A stretch of 64,000 nucleotides of DNA from Draconibacterium orientale (GCF_000626635.1 NZ_CP007451.1:4508501-4572500), one strand, 5' to 3'. Counted from the stretch's first letter, positions 1-8,407 are shown. Numbers and translations are program-made. Notes: a model not told the origin generated them from the letters alone.

Positions 1-146
1 AGTTTAGCCGGATGTATTGGAAATCTGTACGTCAGCAAAACTTACCGGTAACAATCAAATACCCGGAAATGGTGGCTGAAATATTCCCCCATTTCTCCGG
101 CAATGAAATCCCCGAGTTCGGAAAAGATAATTTGTGGTTTTTATAA
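1..146 (+). CDS. Prokaryotic Argonaute, C-terminal end of PIWI domain (5' part outside window)
   Basis: An open frame runs from base 3 to the TAA at 144-146 and encodes 47 residues. The order is an S-R-M-Y-W stretch, then L-P-V-T-I-K-Y-P-E, then a C-terminal L-W-F-L. Eukaryotic PIWI proteins end the same way (M-Y-W, a P-x-x-x-K-Y segment, then L-F-F-L), and the basic/Tyr segment and C-terminal carboxylate form part of the pocket that holds the guide 5' end. Argonautes use small nucleic-acid guides to bind or cut invading DNA. Only the tail is visible, so neither catalytic residues nor the long or short type can be judged. mcrB begins 43 bases downstream on the same strand. The call rests on recognising a short C-terminal signature. 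Confidence 0.7.
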   Translation, partial: FSRMYWKSVRQQNLPVTIKYPEMVAEIFPHFSGNEIPEFGKDNLWFL

Positions 147-189
147 AAAAAGAAACAGCAAAAATACACAACTATTAAAACGTAATTAA

Positions 190-1686
190 ATGGAACAAGT
201 TAAGACTTCGCAGTTTGAACAAATTTGTAAGAATATAGATGTATGGTCACAGTGGAGAGATCAATACAAGATCTATGTTCCTCTGTTCATTGAAGAAGCT
301 AAGCAAAACAAACACTGGTCGCTTTGGGAGAAAGATTTGTTTTTTGAATTTTTTGAAAAATCAAACGATCAATGTGTTTCCTCTCTTCGTCAAGGATACT
401 TTACGAACAAAGAGAAACAAGATATTAAAGATCATTGGGATGAGTTGTCTCCTCTGTTTGCACAAATAGCAGAAAACCAAGATATACCTCAATGGGAAGC
501 TTATGATGCATTGAAAAAGACAATCCGAAAATATACAAAGGTTGACAGACGTGCCGCTACTAATAGACTGGTAGCCTCTTTGCAACCTCGATTGCTTTCT
601 ACTATCGTCAATGAGGATAACCTTTCCGAGCTTTATTGGTTTCTCCAACATAAAACAGACGAGCAAATTCCTCCATATGTTGGCGGTAATTGGTTTCAAA
701 ACAGTTATAACATTCTGCAATTCTTTAAACAGAAACTTACCGATCTGGATTACTACGATATAATAACATACCCATGGCAGGTCAGGGATTCATTTTTACA
801 TGCAAAAAGTAAGAACGAACAAGTAACAAAAAAGCAAAATATGGAAATCGATTTCTTGAAAAAAGTAAAAAACGTGATATATACCGGTGCGCCAGGCACA
901 GGAAAAACTTACAAAGCAAAACAGTTAGCGAAAACTATAACCAATTATAACGAGGATCAGGATGACGGTCGTATAGCTTTTGTTCAGTTTCACCCATCTT
1001 ATGATTATACTGATTTTGTGGAAGGTCTGAGACCAGTAAAGTCTGCCGAACAAAAAGAAGTTTCGTTTGAATTGCGAGATGGAATATTCAGAAGTTTCTG
1101 CGAACGAGCTAAAAATGACGAGGAAAACGATTATGTATTAGTAATTGATGAAATAAATCGTGGTGAGATTTCCAAGATATTTGGAGAGCTATTTTTCTCA
1201 ATTGACCCAGGTTACAGAGGCCGTAAAGGAAGTGTATTAACACAATATGCTAATCTTAGGAAGAAGGAAGACCAATACTTCTACGTGCCGGATAACGTCT
1301 ATATCATTGGCACAATGAATGATATCGACAGAAGTGTTGAAAGTTTTGATTTTGCAATGCGTCGTCGTTTCGCTTGGCGCGAAATTAAAGCCAGCGAACA
1401 AACAGATATGTGGCTTGGAAAAATTGATGCCTGGATAGACGAAGCACAAGATAGAATGGAAAGGCTCAACAAAGCCATCGAGAAAACTGAGGGACTAAGT
1501 TCTGCTTATCACATTGGGCCAGCTTACTTTTTAGTTCTAAAAGACCATGATGGAGATTTTAGTAAACTGTGGAACTACCACATTGAACCACTATTGACTG
1601 AATACTTGCGTGGTTTCCCAAACCCGTCAGAAACACTTAAAAAACTTCAATGGAGATACGATGGCTCAGATATCCAGAACAACTGA
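190..1686 (+). CDS. mcrB: McrB-like AAA+ GTPase subunit of a McrBC restriction system
   Basis: This is the motor subunit of a modification-dependent restriction enzyme, which translocates DNA and activates the McrC nuclease. Residues 1 to about 210 are an N-terminal region I cannot assign; in this family that part reads the modified base or other target. The AAA+ module follows: Walker A GAPGTGKT at about 233-240, the F-H-P-S-Y-D-Y-T-D-F-V-E-G segment typical of McrB, Walker B V-I-D-E-I-N-R-G-E around 317-325, and the sensor G-T-M-N-D-I-D-R-S near 375 followed by A-M-R-R-R-F. The M-N-D variant occupies the place of the M-N-T-A-D McrB signature. At 498 residues it is a normal size. The end overlaps mcrC by 26 bases, which suggests coupled translation. 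Confidence 0.93.
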   Translation: MEQVKTSQFEQICKNIDVWSQWRDQYKIYVPLFIEEAKQNKHWSLWEKDLFFEFFEKSNDQCVSSLRQGYFTNKEKQDIKDHWDELSPLFAQIAENQDIPQWEAYDALKKTIRKYTKVDRRAATNRLVASLQPRLLSTIVNEDNLSELYWFLQHKTDEQIPPYVGGNWFQNSYNILQFFKQKLTDLDYYDIITYPWQVRDSFLHAKSKNEQVTKKQNMEIDFLKKVKNVIYTGAPGTGKTYKAKQLAKTITNYNEDQDDGRIAFVQFHPSYDYTDFVEGLRPVKSAEQKEVSFELRDGIFRSFCERAKNDEENDYVLVIDEINRGEISKIFGELFFSIDPGYRGRKGSVLTQYANLRKKEDQYFYVPDNVYIIGTMNDIDRSVESFDFAMRRRFAWREIKASEQTDMWLGKIDAWIDEAQDRMERLNKAIEKTEGLSSAYHIGPAYFLVLKDHDGDFSKLWNYHIEPLLTEYLRGFPNPSETLKKLQWRYDGSDIQNN

Positions 1687-3031
1687 TAACAATCAGGGAA
1701 AAAAGATAACCGACATTTTTAAAGGATCAGATCACACGAAATGTGCATCTGATCTGGCTCTAATTGCCGGAATTCCGGTCTCAACTTTGGTTGAAAAGAA
1801 TGACAGTTTACTTGTGTTTCCGGCTGTTGTTAATGAGTATGGTGATGATATAGGAAACTCCTCTGTTTTTTCTTTGTCAGCAGACAAACTCACCACTTAC
1901 AATTTAATGGGATTTATCGGATGTAATCAAACAGAGTTGACGATCGCTTCCCGATTTTACTCGAAAGGGAATGATTACTTTTTGCACTATATGCTGCAAA
2001 AAGTCTTTTCGATCAATTTGTTCGATCTGAAACACAGTACTGACAAAGAAAACCTCTGGGATTTCCTAATTTATCTTTTGCCATTTTACTTGAAAAAGGC
2101 ACTTTCCCAAGGTCTATTTAAACAGTATCAGAATCAGGAGTACAATAATCCGAGTGTCAAAGGCGCGATTGATATCAACCGGCATATCCGCTCGAACATA
2201 CCTTTTACCGGTAATATTGCTTTTAGAACAAGAGAACATGTATACGACAATTGGATGACACAATTGATTCGTCATTCAATCGAATATGTACTAAAGCATA
2301 AACGGGGAGCAAGTGTTCTCAATGCTGATGTCGAAACACAAACCGCTATAACCCAGATTAAGTTGGCAACACCGGCTTACAATGAACGCCACAGAACCCG
2401 CATTATTCAAATGAATCTAAAACCAGCAAATCATCCTTTTTTTACAGAGTATAGAGTATTGCAAAAAATTTGCTTGCAGATTCTGCGGAGAGATGGTTTG
2501 ACTTATGGCGAAGAGAAAGATAAAGTTTACGGGCTGCTCTTTGATGGCGCCTGGTTATGGGAAGAATATCTAAATACAATCTTGAAACAAATAAACTTTG
2601 TTCACCCAAGGAACAAAGGGAAATCTGGTGATAAAAATCCGATTTATCTCTTCAATGGAAACAGTTATAGCCGTTTTCCTGACTTCTATTGTCATTCGAA
2701 AAAAATGGTTTTAGATGCGAAATATAAACACTTGGATAATAAAAAGATATCGCGCGAAGATATTCACCAAATTGTAACCTATATCCATGTTCTAAGATCA
2801 GAACTGGGAGGATTCATTTATCCTATTGGAACAAATGGCATAAATGAACCGGTTACTATAAAAACAATAGGACTTTTAAACGGATTTGGAGGAAGAGTCA
2901 TCTCTGCAGGAATACCTATATATAAACAAAGTAAATCTTTCGATGATTTTGCATCCAAAATGAAAATTACGGAGAGCTGTCTCGTCGATGAAGTTATTAA
3001 CATGACACAGAGGCAATTGACATCTAATTAG
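1661..3031 (+). CDS. mcrC: McrC-like nuclease subunit of McrBC restriction system
   Basis: This is the nuclease partner of McrB. The C-terminal half has a PD-(D/E)xK core: R-F-P-D-F-Y followed by V-L-D-A-K-Y-K, at about residues 339-361. The central region has the R-x-x-V-K-G-A-I-D-I-N type segment common in McrC proteins. I chose the ATG at 1661 because GGAG lies at the right distance upstream and the start sits inside the mcrB end, the usual coupled arrangement; a GTG at 1610 in the same frame would give a 17-residue extension of doubtful reality. The product is 456 residues. The gene closes the operon, and the inverted repeat at 3038-3073 lies just after it. Confidence 0.92.
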   Translation: MAQISRTTDNNQGKKITDIFKGSDHTKCASDLALIAGIPVSTLVEKNDSLLVFPAVVNEYGDDIGNSSVFSLSADKLTTYNLMGFIGCNQTELTIASRFYSKGNDYFLHYMLQKVFSINLFDLKHSTDKENLWDFLIYLLPFYLKKALSQGLFKQYQNQEYNNPSVKGAIDINRHIRSNIPFTGNIAFRTREHVYDNWMTQLIRHSIEYVLKHKRGASVLNADVETQTAITQIKLATPAYNERHRTRIIQMNLKPANHPFFTEYRVLQKICLQILRRDGLTYGEEKDKVYGLLFDGAWLWEEYLNTILKQINFVHPRNKGKSGDKNPIYLFNGNSYSRFPDFYCHSKKMVLDAKYKHLDNKKISREDIHQIVTYIHVLRSELGGFIYPIGTNGINEPVTIKTIGLLNGFGGRVISAGIPIYKQSKSFDDFASKMKITESCLVDEVINMTQRQLTSN

Positions 3032-3037
3032 CCAAAG

Positions 3038-3073
3038 AAATATCTACATTATCTTTAGACAATGTAGATATTT
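3038..3073. promoter_or_regulatory. Perfect 13-bp inverted repeat between mcrC and the WYL regulator gene
   Basis: The arms 3038-3050 and 3061-3073 are exact reverse complements, separated by 10 bases. No T-run follows on the + strand, so a simple rho-independent terminator is not obvious. The repeat lies 70 bases before the start of the WYL-domain regulator, which makes an operator for that protein plausible. An ATATTTACA string from the right arm recurs just after the regulator gene near 4059. The role is inferred. Confidence 0.6.
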
Positions 3074-3142
3074 ACATGTGCTCGGACATGTTATGTCGTA
3101 GCCGATTCCTAACTTTAATTCAAAATTGAAATTAATACGCCT

Positions 3143-4057
3143 ATGTCAGACCGCAAAACCGTCCTCCGCTATTTCCATATCCTGAACAGACTCCGTAAAT
3201 CACCGGCTTCTTTCAGGGAAATTGATGCTTATCTGAGCATGCAATCCGAGTGGCAGGATGAAAATTTTAACGTTTCCAAAAAACAGTTTGCCCGCATTCT
3301 AAAAGATATCAGTTCCATTTTTGAACTAGATATTGAATACGATGCTAGCCGGAATGTGTACTTTATTGACGAAGAAAGTGAGTCGAATATCGCCCAAAGA
3401 CGACTGGAAGCCTTGGATACTTTTCACGCGTTAAAAGTTGGTGAGGATACTTCGAAAATTATCCATTTTGAACAACGTCATCCGCAAGGCTCCGAATACC
3501 TGATGACCTTAATTCAGGCCATTAAAAAAGAAGTTCGAGTGCAGTTCACTTACCAAAAGTTTTGGGACAACTTTTTCACCTCAAGAACAGTTGAACCTTA
3601 TGCCCTCAAAGAATTCAAAAACCGGTGGTACCTGGTAGCCAAGGACAAAAAGGACGACAAGATCAAAACCTTCGGTCTGGATCGTCTCTCCAATCTGATT
3701 CTGTCGGACATTAAATTCGCAGTCCCGGATACATTTAGTGTCGACAGCTACTTTCAGCACTGCTTTGGAATTATTACAACCGAAGAAGATGAACCCAAAG
3801 ATGTCGTTCTTTCTTTTCCTCCGTATCAGGGAAAATACATCAAAACAATGCCCCTCCACGAATCGCAGGAAATATTGATCGACAATGAAAATGAAGTCAG
3901 AATCCGTCTAAAACTATTCCTAAGCTACGACTTCTTGTTGGAGATCTTGTCACATGGTGATAATGTCAAAGTAATTAGTCCGCTGAAATTAGTAGAGCAA
4001 ATCAAAGCCGTATATAAAAATGCTTTAAAACAGTATTCTTATGAAACGAGTATGTAA
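3143..4057 (+). CDS. WYL-domain transcriptional regulator (YafY/DeoR-like)
   Basis: The N-terminal roughly 90 residues form a winged-helix-like region starting R-K-T-V-L-R-Y-F-H-I-L-N. A WYL domain follows at about 125-200, with V-E-P-Y-A-L-K-E-F-K-N-R-W-Y-L-V-A and then F-G-L-D-R-L. A WCX-like C-terminal extension ends the protein. WYL domains bind ligands, often nucleic-acid-derived, and this family frequently controls phage-defence operons (BrxR, CapW). Here it follows mcrBC and a perfect inverted repeat, so control of neighbouring defence genes or of itself is likely but inferred. The length of 304 residues is usual. No SD site is obvious, as is normal in Bacteroidota. Confidence 0.88.
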   Translation: MSDRKTVLRYFHILNRLRKSPASFREIDAYLSMQSEWQDENFNVSKKQFARILKDISSIFELDIEYDASRNVYFIDEESESNIAQRRLEALDTFHALKVGEDTSKIIHFEQRHPQGSEYLMTLIQAIKKEVRVQFTYQKFWDNFFTSRTVEPYALKEFKNRWYLVAKDKKDDKIKTFGLDRLSNLILSDIKFAVPDTFSVDSYFQHCFGIITTEEDEPKDVVLSFPPYQGKYIKTMPLHESQEILIDNENEVRIRLKLFLSYDFLLEILSHGDNVKVISPLKLVEQIKAVYKNALKQYSYETSM

Positions 4058-4134
4058 AATATTTACACCTAAGATGATAATTAAAATTCATGCGAGTTCC
4101 ATACGATGCCTTATAAATACACAATTTTAATCGT

Positions 4135-4518
4135 ATGAAAAGATTAATTGAAATTGCCGACCAACTGAATATCCTCCTGAATACTGAATCGTTGGACATT
4201 CCATTGCTGAATAAACTGGCGCTTGAATTATCGCAAACATCTAATCCGCGCATCAAGCTTCTCGATTTCGAAAAGTACAATGAGGAAAACTTGGCAAAGT
4301 TGACAGCCGAAAAATTCACAAAGATCAAAGAACAGGATTTTGAAGCAGGAGCCAATGCCCGGGAGCAGGAAAAAGAATGCCTCAAGTACACAAAATTTCA
4401 AAAGTACTTCAAACTGAAAAATTCCTTCTTCTACCCCGAAGATGACAAACTCTTTTACTTCTACCTGGGTACAGAAAAAAATGATAAATTAATTAAAGCC
4501 TCTCTGTTTGAGGAATGA
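4135..4518 (+). CDS. Small protein with a UVR-like motif, function unknown
   Basis: This 127-residue soluble protein has no signal peptide or membrane segment. Residues about 65-90 (E-K-F-T-K-I-K-E-Q-D-F-E-A-G-A-N-A-R-E-Q-E) resemble the UVR motif, a helical hairpin with the pattern D-F-E-x-A-A-x-x-R-D-x-I that mediates protein contacts in UvrB, UvrC and some Clp-associated proteins. The rest is Lys/Glu-rich and matches nothing I know. It lies 77 bases after the WYL regulator on the same strand and may be its partner or target. I have no firm function. Confidence 0.6.
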   Translation: MKRLIEIADQLNILLNTESLDIPLLNKLALELSQTSNPRIKLLDFEKYNEENLAKLTAEKFTKIKEQDFEAGANAREQEKECLKYTKFQKYFKLKNSFFYPEDDKLFYFYLGTEKNDKLIKASLFEE

Positions 4519-4601
4519 ATACTATTACATGGCTGTATCAGATTCCATCCGCTGACTCTTATCTAACTTGCAGCCTACTATTCAGTACTTGCGACCATAA
4601 G

Positions 4602-4638
4602 GAAAAGAGGAAAGCAAATAAATCACTTTCCTCTTTTC
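4602..4638. repeat. Perfect 13-bp inverted repeat (strong hairpin)
   Basis: The arm GAAAAGAGGAAAG at 4602-4614 is exactly complementary to 4626-4638, with an 11-base loop. It begins 84 bases after the UVR-motif gene. It could end transcription from either side, although no long T-run follows it. Confidence 0.6.
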
Positions 4639-4815
4639 AGGGGCATGAGAGCCAAAAAATGACCCTCTCACCTTTTTATACTGGATTTGCCAGTTCTGTA
4701 ATTTGTTGAGTAAATAAAGGTCGGCTAAAAAGATGAAAATCTGCAATTAGCAAAAATTAAATAGAAAGCTTGAATATCCTCCCATGTGCCTACAGTAGGT
4801 TCATTCCATTCGTTT

Positions 4816-4836
4816 GACCCGAAATTCTTTCGGGTC
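4816..4836. repeat. Perfect 9-bp hairpin with 3-base loop
   Basis: GACCCGAAA at 4816-4824 pairs with TTTCGGGTC at 4828-4836 around a TTC loop. It is a very stable stem in either strand's transcript, and no T-run follows. It sits in a cluster of weaker stems and may belong to a structured RNA or a recombination site. Confidence 0.55.
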
Positions 4837-4960
4837 CACTCATTGCATTCACCAACTTCGGCAACCCACACAAGAGTAGCTTGGCATTCCATTTTATTCC
4901 ATGCCAGGCTCCCCTTGCCTTTGCCAACCCGCGGCAAAAATCACAGCACTACTCCATAAA

Positions 4961-5665
4961 TTAAATACAGATGAAATTTATTTTTTTGATGTCCCTTCGT
5001 TTATCGGTAGTAACTCGGGCGTTAGGCTGATGAATCCAGTCAACATGAGCATTAAGCTGCTTCAACTCAAGCTGAAATAGTGAATAGACACTTTTCCCGA
5101 TGACCAAAATATTTTCAGGTTTTTCTTCCAATAAAATAGGCTTACAGTAATTCAGAAAGGAAGTGACTAAAATATCGTTCATATCATTGATGGATGGCTT
5201 CTGCCTGTTTTGATATAAGCCAACAATACTGCAATCGAGCAACCATACACCACTATCCTTCAAAAACTGAAGCAGTTGAATTTTTTGCTCAAGCTTATCT
5301 TTCGGATTTTGATTATTGACCACACGAAATTTGTTTCCGGCAATTTCGTTAAACAATTTCCAAAACTGAGGAGTACCACCATTATTAGGCGGCGATTCTG
5401 GTAAAGTATCACTTTGCCCATAAGCCAGATTATAAACAAAGCGCACATAACTGGTAGGATAATCAGGTAGATTTATTGTGTGTTTAAATGCCAATTCAAA
5501 CTCGTCTGTAAAAACATGTGATTCCGCGAAAAGGATGGTTTTTATCCGTTGAGGTTTCCAGTATAAACGATAATCATTCACAAGCTTGACGACAGGATAA
5601 CTCTCAAAAGTCAAATTAGGATGTTCCTGAATTATTTTATTGTAGGTCGATTTTAGAGCAGTCAT
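4961..5665 (-). CDS. Possible uracil-DNA-glycosylase-superfamily protein
   Basis: This soluble protein has 234 residues counted from the ATG at 5665. The frame is open to a GTG at 5719, but that start lies inside the 21-bp repeat and is less likely. Visible segments are I-K-T-I-L-F-A-E-S-H-V-F near residue 43, W-L-L-D-C-S-I-V-G-L-Y in the middle, I-L-V-I-G-K-S-V-Y-S-L-F near 190, and W-I-H-Q-P-N-A-R close to the end. The order (hydrophobic strand with polar loop, a V-I-G-K strand, then H-x-x-x-A-R) resembles UDG-fold proteins, whose last motif is H-P-S-x-R. No standard catalytic motif is certain. It is transcribed against the neighbouring defence genes. Confidence 0.42.
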   Translation of the reverse strand: MTALKSTYNKIIQEHPNLTFESYPVVKLVNDYRLYWKPQRIKTILFAESHVFTDEFELAFKHTINLPDYPTSYVRFVYNLAYGQSDTLPESPPNNGGTPQFWKLFNEIAGNKFRVVNNQNPKDKLEQKIQLLQFLKDSGVWLLDCSIVGLYQNRQKPSINDMNDILVTSFLNYCKPILLEEKPENILVIGKSVYSLFQLELKQLNAHVDWIHQPNARVTTDKRRDIKKINFICI

Positions 5666-5715
5666 TAATTCAATAGATATTGATTGTTCAGCAGACCAAA
5701 GATAACTAACCCCTC

Positions 5716-5736
5716 CCACAATTCCACACAGGAAAA
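5716..5736. repeat. 21-bp direct repeat, left copy
   Basis: Bases 5716-5736 are identical to 8387-8407 in the same orientation; the repeat core is CACAATTCCACACAGG. The two copies enclose the DUF3883 gene and little else. Outside the 21 bases and a short CT-N stretch the flanks do not match. Confidence 0.85.
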
Positions 5737-5859
5737 AATCATACCTGCTAATTAAAAATATTGTTTCCGAATTTTAACATATATATCTTTATGCCGACTC
5801 GATGCTCTTGTTAAAGAGTATAATGGTACGCTAAAAATAACAAACCTATTGTGAAATAT

Positions 5860-8220
5860 ATGATTGAAATAGTTGACATTAACCCCGACATAATAAGAAT
5901 AAATTATGAAATAGATGTAAAAGGTGGCAAGCCTGTAAAGTTCTCAGACACAATTAATTTTTCTGATATTCTGGCTGACTTTAAGCCTATCCATTACAGA
6001 TATTGTGATTATCAGGATGAAATTGACTTTCTAAAACCATTCACCGATTATCTTCTAACAAGGCGTGCAGGAGAGGAAAATTGGATTTTAGCTTATGAAA
6101 GTGATTTTGAAGAGTCCCGTGAAATGTTTAAAAGATATTTTTTATGGGGCCTTTGGCGTTTTAAAGAAAAATTCTTTTCACATTCAAATTCGTATATACA
6201 GAATGTTGAGGATGAATACTCCAGATATAATAAAAATCCCAAACAACAATTATTCATACAATTACAAAAGCTTCTATTAAATGGTAAAAGCAACCAGCAC
6301 CTGGCGCTGGAAGAAACCGAAATAGGGACCTTAAAAGAGGCATCAATTATTGAGATATTAGAGAAATATTTCGATAAAATTGATATTATGGTTCACAATT
6401 GTGTAGAAGAAAGTAGGCGATTGATTGGAAAGATCAAAATGGAATATAACGAAAGGGTTGCTCATATTGAACAACTTGGATTTTCTCATCCATTTGGAAT
6501 AGACTTAAGTTCCGTTTTCAGAAATGAGGACACTTTCTTTACCTTTTTCATTAAAGAAATTAGAAAAAATAAGGCAGAACAGCTATCTAAAAAATATAAG
6601 AGAGATTTCGTTGCGTACGCAAAAGACATTTCGATAGAGACGATTTTGATCAAGACAGATTATCCAATGGGGCCAATCTGGGGAAGTAAATACCATGATA
6701 ACCTATTTAGTAATGCAACTCCCCCATTTCGACGAATACATTTTATGGAATTCTCGTCAGAAAACGGGTATAACTTTCCATACTTTTATTATAGTTTTGG
6801 TGATTTTGATCCTTCAAAAAATGAAATCCATTTCCTTAATTTCCTTGAGGATTATCTTGATAATTTATCGGGAATCGAAATAGAGACAAAACCAGCGCCT
6901 CAGCACGACTGTTATGTTCTGAAATTACTTATTAATGATCATGAGTTCGCAACTGAGTTCGCGCGAATAATTCATAAATATAACGAAAATTGGACAGGGA
7001 ATAAATGGACAAAAAACACAAGTGCATCCATCTCAATATTAATCCCCTTTGATTCAAAATGTTCCTTTATTAACAATAGAGTTGATAAATTAGATTTCAA
7101 GAATGGAAGATTGGCAGCAACAAAAGGGAATTTTGAAGGAATCTACATTCTTAAAAATGATAAACTAATCAAAAAGGATATTTCACTTCTTTTAGAACAA
7201 TCGTGGAGAGCAGATAAGCAATTGGAAAGGTTGTCCTGGGATGTAAATAAGCAATCAGAATTTATAAAAAGTGATTTTAATGTAATTATAAATAATGTAT
7301 TCTCAGAAAGTAAATTCAACGCCTTTTTCGAAGTAAAAAAGAATAAAATTCGGGATAGCAGAAATCAGTTGAGCTATGACCTCATAAGGAAAGTCAGCAA
7401 AATCCAAAATATTAAATTGAATTTTTTCAAAGATGAAATCTTTAATAAAAGTAAGGATTCAATTAATAAAATAGAAAATCAACATCAGTTTGTAATTTCA
7501 AAAACAAGGAAGCGTAACAATGAAGATTTTGGCCGAAAAGCTGAACAGGAAGTATATAAATACTTCTCCCAAAAACTTCTTACATATCAGCTTTCAATTA
7601 ACTTAATTGGATCAAATTTCCCTTTTGTAAAAGACCTTAAAGTTGAATGGAATAATAAAAATGAAGAATCATATTTGCCATATGATATGGTTTTTAAGTG
7701 CGAAGACTTTGAATTTTTCATTGATGTAAAAGCAACCAGGGGAACAAAAGATACCATTTTTTATCTCAGTATAGCTGAATTGAAAAAAATATTAGAAGAT
7801 CCTAAACGATACGCTATTGCCCGAGTTTATTATGATGAAGATTCTTTCGATGATAACTTTATTCAACTAAATTCAGAACTAAACCTGAGTTTTTATCAAG
7901 TATCAAATGAAACAATCAAAATTATCAATGAAAACATTGACGAGTGGGAAAATTACTATGAGGAGAATAGCATTCGTTTCAATTTGTCACACTTTGAAAA
8001 GTTTGTTATGCCTGAAAATACAAAAAAGCTAATTGATAAATATTGTGCTGAATACCATAGAGATTTTCGCTGCATCGTATCTAAACTCGTGGACGAATAT
8101 GCATCTGATTTAATTTTTACAGCAGATTACTACCAGGCCCTAACTAAAGATAACGAATTGAAGAAGTATATTGAAAAAAGAAAAAATACGTTTATTAATT
8201 ACATCGTATCTGAGAATTAA
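5860..8220 (+). CDS. Large protein with C-terminal DUF3883 nuclease-like domain
   Basis: This 786-residue protein starts at the ATG at 5860; a GTG three codons earlier is also possible. Residues 1 to about 550 are Lys/Asn/Phe-rich and unrecognised. A DUF3883 domain occupies about 555-700: F-G-R-K-A-E-Q-E-V, then L-P-Y-D-M-V-F, then F-F-I-D-V-K-A-T, the D...(D/E)-x-K core of the PD-(D/E)xK nuclease fold, followed by F-Y-L-S-I-A-E-L. DUF3883 proteins are common in restriction and other defence loci. The gene is markedly AT-rich and stands alone between two 21-bp direct repeats, which suggests separate acquisition. It is likely a stand-alone effector; its target is unknown. Confidence 0.78.
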   Translation: MIEIVDINPDIIRINYEIDVKGGKPVKFSDTINFSDILADFKPIHYRYCDYQDEIDFLKPFTDYLLTRRAGEENWILAYESDFEESREMFKRYFLWGLWRFKEKFFSHSNSYIQNVEDEYSRYNKNPKQQLFIQLQKLLLNGKSNQHLALEETEIGTLKEASIIEILEKYFDKIDIMVHNCVEESRRLIGKIKMEYNERVAHIEQLGFSHPFGIDLSSVFRNEDTFFTFFIKEIRKNKAEQLSKKYKRDFVAYAKDISIETILIKTDYPMGPIWGSKYHDNLFSNATPPFRRIHFMEFSSENGYNFPYFYYSFGDFDPSKNEIHFLNFLEDYLDNLSGIEIETKPAPQHDCYVLKLLINDHEFATEFARIIHKYNENWTGNKWTKNTSASISILIPFDSKCSFINNRVDKLDFKNGRLAATKGNFEGIYILKNDKLIKKDISLLLEQSWRADKQLERLSWDVNKQSEFIKSDFNVIINNVFSESKFNAFFEVKKNKIRDSRNQLSYDLIRKVSKIQNIKLNFFKDEIFNKSKDSINKIENQHQFVISKTRKRNNEDFGRKAEQEVYKYFSQKLLTYQLSINLIGSNFPFVKDLKVEWNNKNEESYLPYDMVFKCEDFEFFIDVKATRGTKDTIFYLSIAELKKILEDPKRYAIARVYYDEDSFDDNFIQLNSELNLSFYQVSNETIKIINENIDEWENYYEENSIRFNLSHFEKFVMPENTKKLIDKYCAEYHRDFRCIVSKLVDEYASDLIFTADYYQALTKDNELKKYIEKRKNTFINYIVSEN

Positions 8221-8386
8221 AACGAACATTTTTAAATTATCAATAATCCTGTGAGGTCAATTACTTGTAATAAAAAGAATTTTAACGCCTTACAAGCTAT
8301 CATAAAGCGAAATTGAAGTGTCATTTTATCGATTAATAAAGGGATTCGTTCCACTCTCTAATTAATAACAAAAAATACGATCTCTA

Positions 8387-8407
8387 CCACAATTCCACAC
8401 AGGAAAA
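8387..8407. repeat. 21-bp direct repeat, right copy
   Basis: This is an exact copy of 5716-5736 in the same orientation. It lies 166 bases after the DUF3883 stop codon and marks the beginning of the C-rich segment. Confidence 0.85.

Larger units (their letters stand above)
4519..4960. other. Hairpin-rich intergenic stretch, no convincing gene
   Basis: This is 442 bases between the UVR-motif gene and the convergent UDG-like gene. It holds an exact 13-bp inverted repeat at 4602-4638, an exact 9-bp stem with a 3-base loop at 4816-4836, and weaker stems (for example TGGCAT/ATGCCA near 4880-4905). Short open frames on both strands resemble nothing known. A CCATTCGTTT string near 4806 recurs near 8652 in the larger C-rich stretch. 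Confidence 0.5.

Noticed and set aside
4515-4709. 64-codon frame overlapping the UVR-motif gene end
   Set aside because: It runs through the 13-bp inverted repeat and has no family features.
4725-4937. Minus-strand 70-codon frame as a gene
   Set aside because: It spans the perfect hairpin at 4816-4836, has no recognisable motif and no start signal.
5716-8407. The 21-bp repeat as cloning-vector contamination, since its core resembles the complement of the lac promoter/operator edge
   Set aside because: The match covers only about 14 bases, the flanks do not continue as vector, and both copies sit inside plausible chromosomal DNA.
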